From the NCBI GenBank assembly GCA_030340625.1, contig JAOPHQ010003988.1, positions 124,001 through 188,000 on the forward strand: 64,000 nucleotides of DNA, read 5' to 3'. A model generated the notes under the pieces. The model made no database searches. It had not been told where the DNA came from and saw only the letters and a list, made by a program, of their open reading frames with translations. A program made the position numbers and the translations under genes. This DNA comes from Merluccius polli (lineage: Eukaryota > Chordata > Actinopteri > Gadiformes > Merlucciidae). Positions 11,382 through 22,139 of this stretch are shown one piece after another (position 1 is the first letter of the stretch; each line of letters begins with the position of its first letter).

Positions 11382-11950
11382 ACACAGGATGGCAACTCAA
11401 TGTGCTTCACAAAGAAAAATAAAGAGAATAAAATACAAACACAAGAATCAAAAACAGGCTCAAAGGCAAATGGTGTTACGTACTTAAAAGCAAAAACACA
11501 CATACTTAAAAGCAATATCATAACAACATAATAAAAGAAAAGTAAATAAAACGTGAGTGGACTAGGTAAAAACATCTGCAAATAATTTAGTTTTTAACCT
11601 GGATTTGAAGGTGGTGATGGTAGGAGCATTTTTGATATTAAGTGGAAGGAGGTTCCATAAGCGCACAGCATAATTGATTCCTGTTTTGGGCCACATATTT
11701 GGCTGTCTGTTTTCTGAAAATTCAAATGATTGTTTTTTATGGTTTAAACATTTTGTTAGGACTATACCATACTTAGCTATGAGGAATGCATGTATGCCAA
11801 GCTCAGGTGTTGAAAATATTATAATTATGGGATGTTTTTTGTATATATTTCTCCAGACGTTTTCCACCCTGTTAAGGACATGTACATGGTAATCACAAAG
11901 TTTAAATAATGCACAAGTCGCACAATACTGAACTTTTCTGGGATACAATG
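11345..11950 (-). pseudogene. 5'-truncated LINE 3' end (ORF2 tail and 3' UTR)
   Basis: The minus frame 11562-11948 ends with LWNLLPLNIKNAPTITTFK, the usual last block of CR1/L2-like ORF2. The 3' UTR ends near 11345 with the GGGCTATACAAATAAACTG type terminus. It is a separate insertion that joins the 5' end of the larger LINE. Confidence 0.7.
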
Positions 11951-12420
11951 TGTCCCTTTTGCTATGATAAAAGTTTCATTCTTGTAGCATTAACAGTTTT
12001 GATTTTATGAAGAGTACAATGTCAGAATAATAGAATATTTGCGTTTTTTTTCCCCATTTTGTTGTCTTGTGTGAGGAATTTTATTAATTAGAAATAAAAG
12101 TGTATGTAGATGCATTATATCTACCTAATTTAACAATACAATATACAAATATACCAAACACTTACTGTTGTGATTAGAATATTTAATGAAAATCATCATA
12201 TCATCATCATATAAAATATAACAGGGTGGAACTATAATATATAATATTTTCTAAATACATAGGAATAGATTATTTAAAAAAGGTCATACCAACCAACCTC
12301 CAACATTTGAAAAGATTAAAAAAAAACATAAATGAACAATGACCAAAACAATAACCATGCCAAATGTCAATGCAATTAACCAAAGAAGAAACGGTCAGGC
12401 CTACACAAACATGTGTGCTC
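11951..12420. other. AT-rich spacer
   Basis: No coding or RNA feature seen. The first copy of the dispersed ACAGGGTGGA motif is at 12221. Confidence 0.5.
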
Positions 12421-12423
12421 TTA

Positions 12424-12690
12424 CATGTGCTTTTCAATCATGCGCCAAGTGGCCTGATCAAGACACACTGACCTCTTATTTAATGCCTGTGGCTCCTCTG
12501 TGAGGCACAGAATCTGGTTGTATGTGTACCAGTTAATGTCCTTTCTTGGACCTGGCCAATAAAACTTGTTTTTGCCATTGGGCAACATGCAGTTTACTTT
12601 GACGCTGCCTCCCTCTACATCCAGGATTACTCCTGGGTAGAAGATGGTGTCATATCTGATGACACACCATCTCCCGATATGATCTAAGGT
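12424..12690 (-). pseudogene. Conserved exon-like fragment of a fish transposon protein
   Basis: The minus strand reads without stops through RYDTIFYPGVILDVEGG, VNCMLPNGKNKFYWPGPRKD, INWYTYNQILCLTEEP and LDQATWRMIEKHM, then TAA at 12424. The residue pattern looks like the C-terminal exon of a transposon-encoded protein, but I cannot name the family. A splice acceptor (CATCAG) precedes RYDTIF. Upstream in the same frame lies only the 18-bp minisatellite. Part of this exon is copied at 14060-14178. Confidence 0.5.
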
Positions 12691-12700
12691 GAAGGGGGCA

Positions 12701-12976
12701 TTGGTGGAGGCAGGGGCTGCAGTGGAGGTAGAGGTGGAGGCAGAGGCTGCAGTGGAGGCAGAGGCTGCAGTGGAGGCAGAGGTGGAGGCAGAGGCTGCAG
12801 TGGAGGCAGAGGCTGCAGTGTAGGCAGAGGCTGCAGTGGAGGCAGAGGTGGAGGCAGGGGCTGCAGTGGAGGCAGAGGCTGCAGTGGAGGCAGAGGTGGA
12901 GGCAGAGGCTGCAGTGGAGGCAGAGGCTGCAGTGGAGGCAGAGGTGGAGGCAGAGGCTGCAGTGGAGGCAGAGGTG
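12701..12976. repeat. 18-bp GC-rich minisatellite
   Basis: About 15 units close to GGAGGCAGAGGCTGCAGT. All frames stay open (Pro/Leu-, Cys/Leu/His- or Ala/Glu/Val-rich), which creates artefact ORFs. Confidence 0.9.
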
Positions 12977-13208
12977 GAAATTCAAATGATTGGGTCCGCA
13001 TCTCTCCTCGCTCTGTAGCAGCGCTGAACCTCTGCTGCACTAAGTGGCATCTCCTTACAGATATAGGCCTATGCAATTTTTTAATTATTTTGTTATCGTG
13101 CAGTTTCCCTTGTATTACAGTAGTTTCACAACAAACAATACTACTACTACAACTACTACTAATAATAATACCACTTTAGTAACATAAATAATTAAGAAAT
13201 GTACTCAT

Positions 13209-13209
<1 letters not shown>

Positions 13210-13254
<45 letters not shown>
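13210..13254. repeat. (TAA)n microsatellite
   Basis: About 15 ATA/TAA units. The surrounding 13080-13440 is AT-rich and shows no gene. Confidence 0.9.
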
Positions 13255-13257
<3 letters not shown>

Positions 13258-13817
13258 CACTACTACTGATGACAATTTTCGATTTTACCATTATTATTCA
13301 TTATTATCATTGATAATAATACCACTGTTTTAACATAAATAACTAAGAAATACACTCAAATAATAAATCTAAAAGTACTTTTAATGAAAATAATAAATAT
13401 TCTTGTACAATTTCTACTCAGTAGGCTTTTTATCCCATACATAACAGGGTGGAACCTAACAGGGTGGAACCTAACAGGGTGGAATATGTCTAGCTAATTT
13501 AGCTCCAGCTCTTTAAGTGAGCAACAGTTAGCTAGCAAAAATCCTACAGTTGATCAGCACCTAAATAGCTATTTTTAACATGTTTTTAAAAATATTTTTT
13601 CAAATAAATATTTCCCATAATATATACTAACAGGGTGGAACTTTAAGGGTGCCTCAAAGCGACGTGTGATATAAAATTGAGAAAAATACAGGAGAGAGTG
13701 ACAGTTACAGCTTACCTCAGTTGTTCAGTTGAATTTCTCTCCAAAAACAAATGATGTCACTTCATGGAAATGGCTGTATGGATTTGTAGTCTTTTTAGGG
13801 AGCCAAGAAACTACAGG

Positions 13818-14413
13818 CTCACAGGGTGGAAAACGGATGCAGGGACATTTAATATATTATATAATTACAGAAAACAGAAGAAGTTTCATCAGATTTGTTT
13901 CTTTGTCTAAAGGTGGTATACCCTAGTCTATCAAAATAATAAAGAATAAGTTTTGGTTTTTATAATGTTATAGTTTATATTAACTGGGAAAGTTGAATAC
14001 ATTGCATTAGGGACATGCTAAAATGAGCGCATATTCAACAGAAATGGTGCTTTAATAAAGCCAATAAAACTTGTTTTTGCCATTGGGCAACATGCAGTTT
14101 ACTTTGACGCTGCCTCCCTCTACATCCAGGATTACTCCTGGGTAGAAGATGGTGTCATATCTGATGACACACCATCTCACAGGGTGGAAAACGGATGCAG
14201 GGACATTTAATATATTATATAATTACAGAAAACAGAAGAAGTTTCATCAGATTCGTTTCTTTGTCTAAAGGTGGTATACCCTAGTCTATCAAAATAATAA
14301 AGAATAAGTTTTGGTTTTTATAATGTTATAGTTTATATTAACTGGGAACGTTGAATACATTGCATTAGGGACATGCTAAAATGAGCGCATATTCAACAGA
14401 AATGGTGCTTTAA
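13818..14413. repeat. 238-bp direct repeat with a copied exon fragment between
   Basis: 13818-14055 is repeated at 14176-14413 (offset 358) with very few differences. The 119 bp between them (14060-14178) repeat 12555-12673, part of the exon-like fragment. The order is A, exon copy, A. Confidence 0.8.
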
Positions 14414-15545
14414 AGTGATGTAAAAAAAACATTTTTTAAATGTATCTTTGTTAGAGCAATAAAAAACTCCTAAACACATAATAAAACAGGTTTGTTATAA
14501 AGATATGTCTAATTTTATGAAAGAATAAGAGACAGTTAAACGCAGGGACATGAATATGTGGCCCAAAACAGGAATCACCCAACAGCTAAAAGCAGCCTCT
14601 CCGTGCTTTGTTTTGGCGATGGGCTGTACAAGCAAGATTTTGTACAACAGTACCTTCAGGGTTTGTACAGGAACGACAGCCAAAGAGCAAGTGCATCCAT
14701 GAGCAATGTCCAGCGGGGGAGCCACATTGTTCAGTGTACTCACCCAGAGATGGTCGCTTGCCCATAAGTCCCAAACAGAAAACACGCAAACTAAGGTCAC
14801 GCGAAACGACATTATCTCTGTCCGGAGAAATACGCGTACGTGAGAGCCCAGCAGGCCACCGGCAGCGCAGTGGATTGGGGCAAGAGGCAGAGATGCAGCG
14901 GTGTAGCCAGGTGAAGCCAGGCAGGTGGAGGCCAAAGTACAGGAAAACTTCCAGGAGAGTTTGTGAGATATCCTTAGAAGACTTGAGCAGCTTACATCCC
15001 AATTAAAGGTCCGGGAAATATGCGTCTTCAAAACTCTTCATGTGGTAGGCTAAGGTACTCAAAAGCACTATTTTAAGTAGTTAAAAATTAAAAGTAGACT
15101 TGTTAGTAAAAACAAACAAACACTTGGATTTGTGGGAGAAATTATGAAATATGAATTAAAGTAAAATTATGTTCAACACACTACAGCCCTTTCAAATCTG
15201 TGGGCATTTGAAATGAATACCCCTATTGGCCTATCGCTAATACAAGGTAATTGCTAATGCAAATCCATTTTTCCGTCTAATGATTGGTCAGAAAAGGGTC
15301 CTTATATACTTAAAAATATTAAGTGATTAATTAGCATTGACCTTTTAAGGACTATTATGGGATGGATTTGGGAGGAGCAGAGCGCTCGTGCACGCACGCC
15401 AAATTAGACGCACGTTGGTATTTATAACGAGAAGAGTGTGTACAGGTGTGCGCAGCAAGGTTTTATAAATCGGAATGTTTTTGTGCGTACGCACATTCTG
15501 AGGTTTGAGCGTACGCAATGTTCTAGGGAGGGTTTCATGCAGAGT
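14414..15545. other. Non-coding interior of the inverted-terminus element
   Basis: No gene recognised. 14558-14576 repeats 11682-11700 in inverted orientation (NMWPKTGI reading), so a LINE scrap may be present. 15380-15545 is rich in GCGTACGC-type palindromes, which are subterminal to the right end. Confidence 0.4.
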
Positions 15546-15564
15546 TTTATAAATGAGGCCCCTG

Positions 15565-15904
15565 GTTTAGGAAATAAAACATGTTGTACAGTCAAAGCCA
15601 TCGATCCATCAGTGTCACTATTGTGTATTGATGACCCCTCCCTCTTCCCCTGTGGCGTGGCTGATCTGCCAGTGTGACGGTTGACGATAACTGAGACATG
15701 TCATCATGTAACGTGCCTACCGCCCTCTGGTGGACCGTGCCTACCGCCCTCTGGTAGACAACATGGTTAAAATTGGATGTTTTTGTTCTGAAAGTTTCAA
15801 CTATATTTCTCAGCCGTTTATCCTAATGTCAAATACAACGTTTGAAGAGCTGTTACTCTTTCATATGTGCTAACACAGCATTATCGGAAGGTCTTATACA
15901 ACCT
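15565..15904 (+). repeat. Repeat family R, second fragment
   Basis: This continues family R after the 11.5-kb insertion. It matches 44235-44350 and 45180-45300. It includes a 19-bp tandem duplication, GTGCCTACCGCCCTCTGGT, at 15711-15750. It is cut at 15905 by the next element. Confidence 0.75.
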
Positions 15905-16108
15905 GGGGCCGTATTCACAAAGCATTTTATCTTACCGCTAGGTAAGATACACTCGCGCTAAAACATTTGACATAGGAGTTTTTTCTTAAAAGTTATTCAC
16001 AAAGCCGCTGAGACCTACTCATACTAAGGATAAATCACTAAGAGTGACGCGCCGTTGCTATGGATTACGTTGTGACGAATAAATAACAGCACATGTATCA
16101 ACAGGCTG

Positions 16109-16469
16109 TAATATCCTCACATAGCCACAAGGGAACAGGACCAAATATATAAGCTGTATTAACCGCACCTGGCCACCAGATGGCAGCACATAATACACTA
16201 GGGGCGGGCGCTCAACACTAGCCAATCAGAGCATATTACACGTCATAGAGGCCACGCCTGCCCAGGTACTATCGAGCGCACACAAGCAGGAGAGGGCAGA
16301 AACTCTATAGGCAGCGTATCTATTAGATATCCAGCTAAAAGTCGCTCCACGCGTGAATTGTACAATTCCTCTCCTTTTGCTTCATAGATAATAGACTAAA
16401 ACCTAAAACAAATAAAGTGAGTTAAAAGCGATCCTGTGTCGGCGGCCTTCTTCCTCAAAGATCACAACA
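16109..16469 (+). repeat. Possible solo LTR
   Basis: The stretch starts TGTAATATCC and ends near ATCACAACA. It holds a TATA-like ATATATAAG and an AATAAA. No flanking duplication was found, so this is weak. Confidence 0.25.
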
Positions 16470-16804
16470 ACGTCGATTCTCGTGCAGGAGTTTAGAAGCG
16501 GTCAGTACGGTGATTGGTTGTTCAGAGCAGGCGGTCTCTGTGAAACTCATCGGCAACATCCCACAAACGAGCCCACTAAATCAAGGAAATAGCCTAGGCT
16601 AGAAATTAATTCCTATCAAATAGTTATGGACAGTGCAGTTAGCAGAATACACGCATGACAAGTTTGTGCAGACCACGATAGCCCATATGCACGTTAAAGA
16701 GAGAGAGAAAAAGCAAACAATAAAAATATGTAAATTGCATTAAATCAAGGAGGAAAGTAAAAGCACCCTGAAAACTATTATCCAATGAGCATATCTCCAG
16801 CACT

Positions 16805-16946
16805 TCAACACTTTAAATAACAGTCCATACCAGTTGTGGAGAATGGTGCATACAGTGATCACTGTTCTTTCCCTCTCTGGGCTGAGGCGTATTTCACTGT
16901 GCAGGACATGAAATCGACATTTCATCTGCCCAATTCCTCTCTCCAC
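16805..16946 (-). pseudogene. Harbinger transposase, C-terminal DDE block
   Basis: The minus strand reads MERGIGQMKCRFHVLHSEIR, LSPERERTVITVC and ILHNW. This is the block holding the catalytic Glu (ERGIGQMK) and the ILHN end motif of HARBI1-like proteins. It lies about 4.6 kb from the preceding catalytic block because elements inserted between them. Confidence 0.75.
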
Positions 16947-17812
16947 AACATTTCGTGTATTTTTGTGTGCTCTAACATATATGGAGGTGTAGCAGCATAG
17001 AAATAGGGATGCCTTGCTGCAGTTAATTGCGTCAGCTGACCACTAGGGCGGCAGTACATAAGTACGGCCCTCCTTCTCGCGCTCTCACCGATACATCATT
17101 TCCGGGTCAGGTGTTTGCCTGTGCAGGTGTGTTTAAAGCCGGCGTGTTTTCACTGCAGAGCAGCGACTGCGTGCTCCGTTTAGTCGCTGGTTCCTCGAGC
17201 GGTAATGGTGCGTTCCATTTGTCTCACAATCGCGACTTGTGGTGCGCTCTATTTGTCCACCCGACTCGATCTGCGAGTCGGATTTCCGAGTAACGAACCG
17301 GAAGTTGCAAATAGAACGCCCCCGAGGTTGTATATACCATAGACATAATATACAGTACGTAGACGCCTTATAGACTGACGCTGCCTGTTGGAGGTGACGT
17401 ATCAGCGCGGCTGCCATCTTGAATGGGTCCCCAGTGCGCCCCCAGTGCATTTATTTCTACTGAGGAAGGTGTATCCCCAACTACAATAATAAGCATAACT
17501 CCCCGAATTTTTACCGGATTTTCACACGGTTTGGTTTGTTACAAACGGCAGAGATTTATTTATGATACAGGACGAATTCATAATTTTTTTTTTTTTTTTA
17601 AATAATAAGAATTATTGTTCAATCTTACTTGTGAAAGTTAATCCCACGCGATCTGGTGTCAATACTGCGCCGTAAGCTGCACAAAATACTGGCATAGCTT
17701 GCTCTCCCGTTGACTCCTATGCTAGACTAGAGTGAGGAGACCCAACCAATATGGCGGCGACGCTGGGTTACGTTCCAGCACGTCATGAGGCATCTACGTA
17801 TATATGTCTAAG

Positions 17813-18395
17813 CAGTGTTGGGAGTAACGAGTTACAAAAGTAATGCATTACTGTAACGCATTACTTTTTGCTGTAACGTGGTAATGTAAGGCATTACAAA
17901 AATATAATTGGTAATATTTTACTCGGTACAAATCTCAGTAACGCACGTTACAATGCATTTTAAACCCGAAATTAAGTGGTGTGTTGTTTTTATACAAACA
18001 CCGCGAGATTAGCAGAGGAGAAAAAAATCCGCGCAAATGTTTACTTCCTGTTAGACTTCTACTAGAGAACTATCGATCGAGGACAAGATGACTGCAGCAG
18101 CGGAGTTGGACTCTACATTCGGGACTCCCGAATGTAGAGTCCAACTCCGCTGCTGCACCACATCACCTCCTACTGGATGTCTTAATGAGCTGCATTGAAC
18201 GCAATAAGATCTATTGAGAACGCCAAATCCATATTTCCAGTTATTTTGATGAAAGTAATGTAAAAGTAATGCAAAAGTAGTGTAATGCCTTACAATTCAA
18301 AGACAGTAATATTGTAATGTAACGAATTACTTTGAAATGACAGTAATAAGTAATAAGTAATGAATTACATATTTGAAGTAACTTGCCCAACACTG
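17813..18395. mobile_element. hAT MITE (CAGTGTTGGG type) with TSD TGTCTAAG
   Basis: The ends are CAGTGTTGGG and CCCAACACTG. The perfect 8-bp duplication TGTCTAAG is at 17805-17812 and 18396-18403, inside the right terminus of M1. The interior is rich in GTAATGCATTAC-like motifs, as in the common vertebrate family of this type. Confidence 0.9.
18093..18157. repeat. Perfect 32-nt palindrome with 1-nt centre
   Basis: 18093-18124 is the exact reverse complement of 18126-18157, with a single C at 18125. Confidence 0.95.
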
Positions 18396-19095
18396 TGTCT
18401 AAGGTATATACGACTCGTCAACTCGTCTGAACTCGGAGGACCCCGAGTTCAGTAACAAAGATGGCTACTCCGAACTGGCTAGAGACGCTCCATGTTGCTA
18501 TGACAACAATGCCGATTCTTGAGCAGAAAGCAGAGCAGTAGCCTAACGTTATCAAAACGGAATATTCAGATATCAAACTGTAATGAACATGTGAAATCCG
18601 CGGTGGGTGCACCGTAAACACAATGTGTCTATATTTAATTAACGTTTAAACACATAATGATACTGTTTTTCAAGCATATTAAAGTCGCGTCCATCTTTTC
18701 TCCGACTTGTCTTGTTGTGTGCCAAATAGAACGCAAAAACCCGGGGTCACTCGTTTTCCGAGACAGATCATATGTGATGTCACACCCGAGCTGCAAGTCG
18801 CGATTACGAGACAAATGGAACGTACCATTGCAGCTCGGGTGTGACGTCACGCATTCATTAAAGGTGGAAGCACACGGACACTACGCTTCCATTTCACCCA
18901 AGGCTGAATTAAAAGTACATGTTTTTCTAAATGTGGGTCATCAACGAGGTTGTGAAGTAGTAACTTCCGGCACATATGTCAAAATAAATGTTTTTTTCTC
19001 CCGACGTGTTTACGATCTTTATTCATTCATTGCACCGCGGCGGGGAATGTATACGGATGGGCGGCGGAGGGGCTGTTCTGGTGGGAGAAATATGT

Positions 19096-19287
19096 TTTCA
19101 GCAGACAGCTGTCAGTTCATTTCGGGTATATATCTTTTCTCCGACGCTCCATTGTTCCTCTCGGTCGTATGCGGACTGCTCCGCCGGCAGAGCAGCCAGA
19201 GGAGTCGGCATACGACCAAGAGGTCGGAACAATAGAGCGTCGGAGAAATGATATATACCCGAAATGAACTGACAGCTGTCTGCTGAA
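19096..19287. repeat. Long imperfect inverted repeat
   Basis: CAGCAGACAGCTGTCAGTTC near 19099 is mirrored near 19266-19284, and pairing continues inward through CTCCGACGCTC and CGTATGC to a short centre near 19180-19200. Shadow ORFs on both strands come from this hairpin. Confidence 0.85.
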
Positions 19288-19491
19288 ACATCGCTTTCTC
19301 GAATGAGTTTGTTGTTGCTGGTGACGTAAAGAGGTCAACCGGTGGCTCTATTACCACTAGTTGAAATGGGCACAGCGCCACCTATCGTACCGGGGCATGA
19401 CAAGTTTCGGCCAATGAATCGATTTACTCACCGCCATGTATACGCGGACAATTGCAGTTGTCCAATTGAGGAGCATAGTCGAGCTAATTAA

Positions 19492-19546
19492 GCTGTGCAT
19501 GTAAACGTACTGAGTCTATGAGGCGTCTACGTATATTATGTCTATG
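19492..19546. mobile_element. Partial right end of an M-type MITE
   Basis: GAGGCGTCTACGTATATTAT and GTCTATG match the M1/M2 terminus. It is followed by GTATATAT, close to the M1 TSD. Confidence 0.5.
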
Positions 19547-19851
19547 GTATATATCAGTGGTTCCCAACCTTTTTTGTCTTGTGTACCCCCTGAGCCTTTT
19601 TGTAATACCATGAGTACCCCCTCACTCATACGTGCTGATGATTCTTCAAAAGTAGAACGTAACTGATTATTGAATGAAAATAACTTTATTTCATCTCCTT
19701 AATTCGAACATCGAATTTTAACTTAAATCACTCAATACAAAAAATAAAAATTCATATTTTGCCTTGAAAATAAATAATATAATTTAAAAAAAACATATGA
19801 AATCAAAATAATCAACTTATCTTTGCTATATATATCTTGTAACATTTAGGC

Positions 19852-20115
19852 TTAAACCTGGAGCCCCTTTGTATAAGTCCCCTTTAAACAGGCATTTAAA
19901 CTGACGCGCCCCGTCATCGCAGCTGCTCCATCAGTACAGATGAGGCTGCAGGTTTTCCACTGCAGATCATGTTCTTTGAAGAAGCCGTCGATAACCTGGA
20001 ACAATTCTTCCCCAGTTGTCTTTCCTGGCAGCGTTTTGCAAAATAAAATATGCTCGTTTATGTCTGACGCATCTTTGTAACGCACGAATGACAGGAGCTG
20101 CGCTTCTCCACCCAT
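19852..20115 (-). pseudogene. hAT transposase, RNase H-fold fragment
   Basis: The minus strand reads AQLLSFVRYKDASDINEHIL, LPGKTTGEELFQVI and LICTDGAAAMTGR. This is the segment with the second catalytic Asp (CTDGAAAMTG) of ZBED/SCAND3-like hAT transposases. The frame ends at 19852 and the dimerisation domain is absent. Confidence 0.8.
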
Positions 20116-20116
20116 A

Positions 20117-20240
20117 TCTATGTAAGGAATAATGCACTGGCAGCAAGTCAGTTATGAGAAAATAACCGCTACCGTTTACCCCCTGAAGTGCGCTTATTTT
20201 CCATAACTCACTTGCTCCCAGTGCATTATCCCGCTTATAT
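20117..20240. mobile_element. Hairpin MITE inside the hAT transposase
   Basis: GGAATAATGCACTGGCAGCA is mirrored by CTCCCAGTGCATTATCCC at the other end. About 50 nt of paired arms. Confidence 0.7.
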
Positions 20241-20245
20241 CACAG

Positions 20246-20614
20246 CTAACTGGCCAAGTAATGAATGCATATACTATAAACTATGTTTAATGTAATTTCA
20301 TCCAGCTGCAAAGCGAACTGACCGGCTAGTTTTATTTTGTTCACCACTTGTCCAATTATATTAACAGACATATCATTGATCCGACGGGATACAGTGTTGT
20401 TCGACAGGGGAACTTTCTTGAGTGCTTCGGCTGCTTTCTTGTCTATCATAATTTCGGCCAACACAGTCACTGTGGGGAGAATGAGCTCCTCAGCAATTGA
20501 GTGAGGTTTTTTTGATTTAGCCACACGCAGGGACACGGCGTAAGATGCCTCGAGTGCTTTGATTGACACATTCGTGGCTTTCATCATTACTGAGCAAGCG
20601 GACGTTTCAGCCAT
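20246..20614 (-). pseudogene. hAT transposase, N-terminal half
   Basis: The minus strand reads NVSIKALEASYAVSLRVAKS, KKPHSIAEELILPTVTVLAE, LSNNTVSRRINDMSVNI and GQFALQLDEIT, where the first catalytic Asp lies. The reading then meets the MITE at 20240 and resumes at 20115. The BED zinc finger expected upstream was not found. Confidence 0.8.
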
Positions 20615-20871
20615 TTATCCATAGCGCAGACCTACCAGTATTTTTCTGGCTGCAGGTAAGCAGCTGATTTTGATTGTGGGATTTTGGCACGGTTGTGCCA
20701 CAGAATATTGTCTCCCTAGGGAAACTAATCGCCGCGCACTATCATTTTTGACGGGATTTTTTTTTTTTTACTTGTCACCTTGGAATTCCACGTACCCCCT
20801 GCAGTTCCCTCGCGTACCACTAGGGGTACGCGTACCCCCGGTTGGGAAACACTGCTTTATGCTGTTGCACG

Positions 20872-21341
20872 CATAGACATATACATAGACGCCTCATGAC
20901 GTGCTGGAACGTAACCCAGCGTCGCCGCCATATTGGTTGGGTCTCCTCACTCTAGTCTAGCATAGGAGTCAACGGGAGAGCAAGCTATGCCAGTATTTTG
21001 TGCAGCTTACGGCGCAGTATTGACACCAGATCGTGTGGGATTACCTTTCACAAGTAAGACTGAACAATAATTCTTATTATTTAAAAAAAAATATATATAT
21101 ATTAATTCGTCCTGTATCATAAATAAATCTCTGCCATTTGTAACAAACCAAACCGTGTGAAAATCCGGTAAAAATTCGGGGAGTTAAGCTTATTATTGTA
21201 GTTGGGGATACACCTTCCTCCATAGAAATGAATGCACTGGGGGCGCACTGGGGACCCATCCAAGATGGCGGCCGCGCTGATACGTCAGCTCCAACAGGCA
21301 GCGTCAGTCTATGAGGCGTCTATGTATATAGTATGTCTATG
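20872..21341. mobile_element. hAT-like MITE M2 with TSD GTTGCACG
   Basis: GTTGCACG is at 20864-20871 and 21342-21349. The ends are CATAGACATA and TATGTCTATG. The 470 bp match M1 in inverted orientation, apart from the MITE nested in M1. Confidence 0.9.
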
Positions 21342-21585
21342 GTTGCACGTAGCGGAACAGGAAGTTGATAACTCTAGTTCAATGTAAACACACCGGCACT
21401 TTCAGCCGCTCAAGACATATTTGATTATTGTCATTTCACTGCATTCATTAAAGTAAGTGAACAAATGGAATGTTCTTATTTAAATAATAAATATGGATTC
21501 AACAAATAGCCTAAAAGGCGACAAAGAGCTAATACGATGTTTTTTACGCATAGGACTAAGCGTAATCTGCGTAATCACTTACATG

Positions 21586-21918
21586 TTATACTTTAACTGT
21601 GCTCCCGGTTGTGGATTGAAATAGGGTGTCAAGAGCCACGTCTTGCCTCAGACCGCTCCCCATTAAAATTAAAACATCAAGAATGTTAAAAGTTGCATCA
21701 AAAGCAATCTGCGTGTTGATGGAATGTACTTTATTTCTATTGACGAACACGTCCTCATCTTTTGATGGCGCAATTATTTTTATGTGCGTCCCGTCAATAG
21801 CACCAACCACACCGGCATGCCATGAAGTTGGCTTTGATCCTGTGTAGTTGTTGATTGTCCAAAGGAAACCGGATAAACTGTTGGATGATATTAATGGTAT
21901 TATTTCAGCCTTAACCAA
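21586..21918 (-). pseudogene. Harbinger transposase, central DDE block, internally deleted
   Basis: The minus strand carries AGVVGAIDGTHIKIIAPS (first catalytic Asp) and VNRNKVHSINTQIAFDATFN. The second-Asp region is absent: the reading jumps from FNILDV to SGLRQDVALDTLF, so about 20 residues are lost. This copy is catalytically dead on sequence grounds. Confidence 0.8.
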
Positions 21919-21983
21919 CTTTGAACTGAGCTCTGTCAGCTCTTCTAGCCTGTAGGCTATGTAAATATAGGATCATTGTGGAA

Positions 21984-21984
<1 letters not shown>

Positions 21985-22022
<38 letters not shown>
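21985..22022. repeat. (TG)n microsatellite
   Basis: About 19 TG units. Confidence 0.95.
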
Positions 22023-22025
<3 letters not shown>

Positions 22026-22139
22026 TTACATGTAGCCTATGTACATGTATATATGTGTATGTATTTTTTATTCTATTTTTATTATTTTATTATTATTGTG
22101 TTGGTGTTATGGACCTTTCACGAGATGTGTCCTTATTGA

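Larger units (their letters stand above)
4084..15564. mobile_element. About 11.5-kb insertion bounded by 19-bp perfect inverted termini
   Basis: CAGGGGCCTCATTTATAAA at 4084-4102 is the exact reverse complement of 15546-15564. Outside both ends the sequence belongs to family R, which is nearly continuous at 44155-44300. No clear 8-bp target duplication is visible, and about 38 bp present at 44 kb are missing here. The ends look like a non-autonomous hAT-like or Harbinger-like element. The interior was enlarged by a LINE, two Harbinger-type elements and other repeats. An alternative is two separate short elements of one family that flank unrelated DNA, but the shared R flank argues against this. 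Confidence 0.6.
17338..18403. mobile_element. hAT-like MITE M1 with TSD GTATATAC, enlarged by a nested MITE
   Basis: GTATATAC flanks both ends (17330-17337, 18404-18411). The ends are CATAGACATA and TATGTCTAAG. A related copy in inverted orientation is M2 at 20872-21341. Confidence 0.8.
17204..18829. mobile_element. Non-autonomous element N with inverted termini
   Basis: AATGGTGCGTTCCATTTGTC at 17206 is mirrored by GACAAATGGAACGTACCATT ending at 18829. GCAAATAGAACGC and CCAAATAGAACGC form an inner pair. It contains element M1. No TSD resolved. Confidence 0.55.
19555..20854 (-). mobile_element. hAT (Charlie-like) element, internally deleted
   Basis: The ends are CAGTGGTTCCCAACC and GGTTGGGAAACACTG. 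The minus strand encodes two hAT transposase blocks. No 8-bp TSD was found (GTATATAT against CTTTATGC), so one flank may have changed. A small hairpin MITE (20117-20240) interrupts it. Confidence 0.75.

Noticed and set aside
12650..13076. Pro-, Cys/Leu- and Ala/Glu-rich open frames
   Set aside because: All frames of the 18-bp minisatellite are open; there is no conserved protein pattern within the repeat itself.
19555..20854. An 8-bp TSD for the Charlie-like hAT element
   Set aside because: The flanks GTATATAT and CTTTATGC do not match, so no TSD is claimed.
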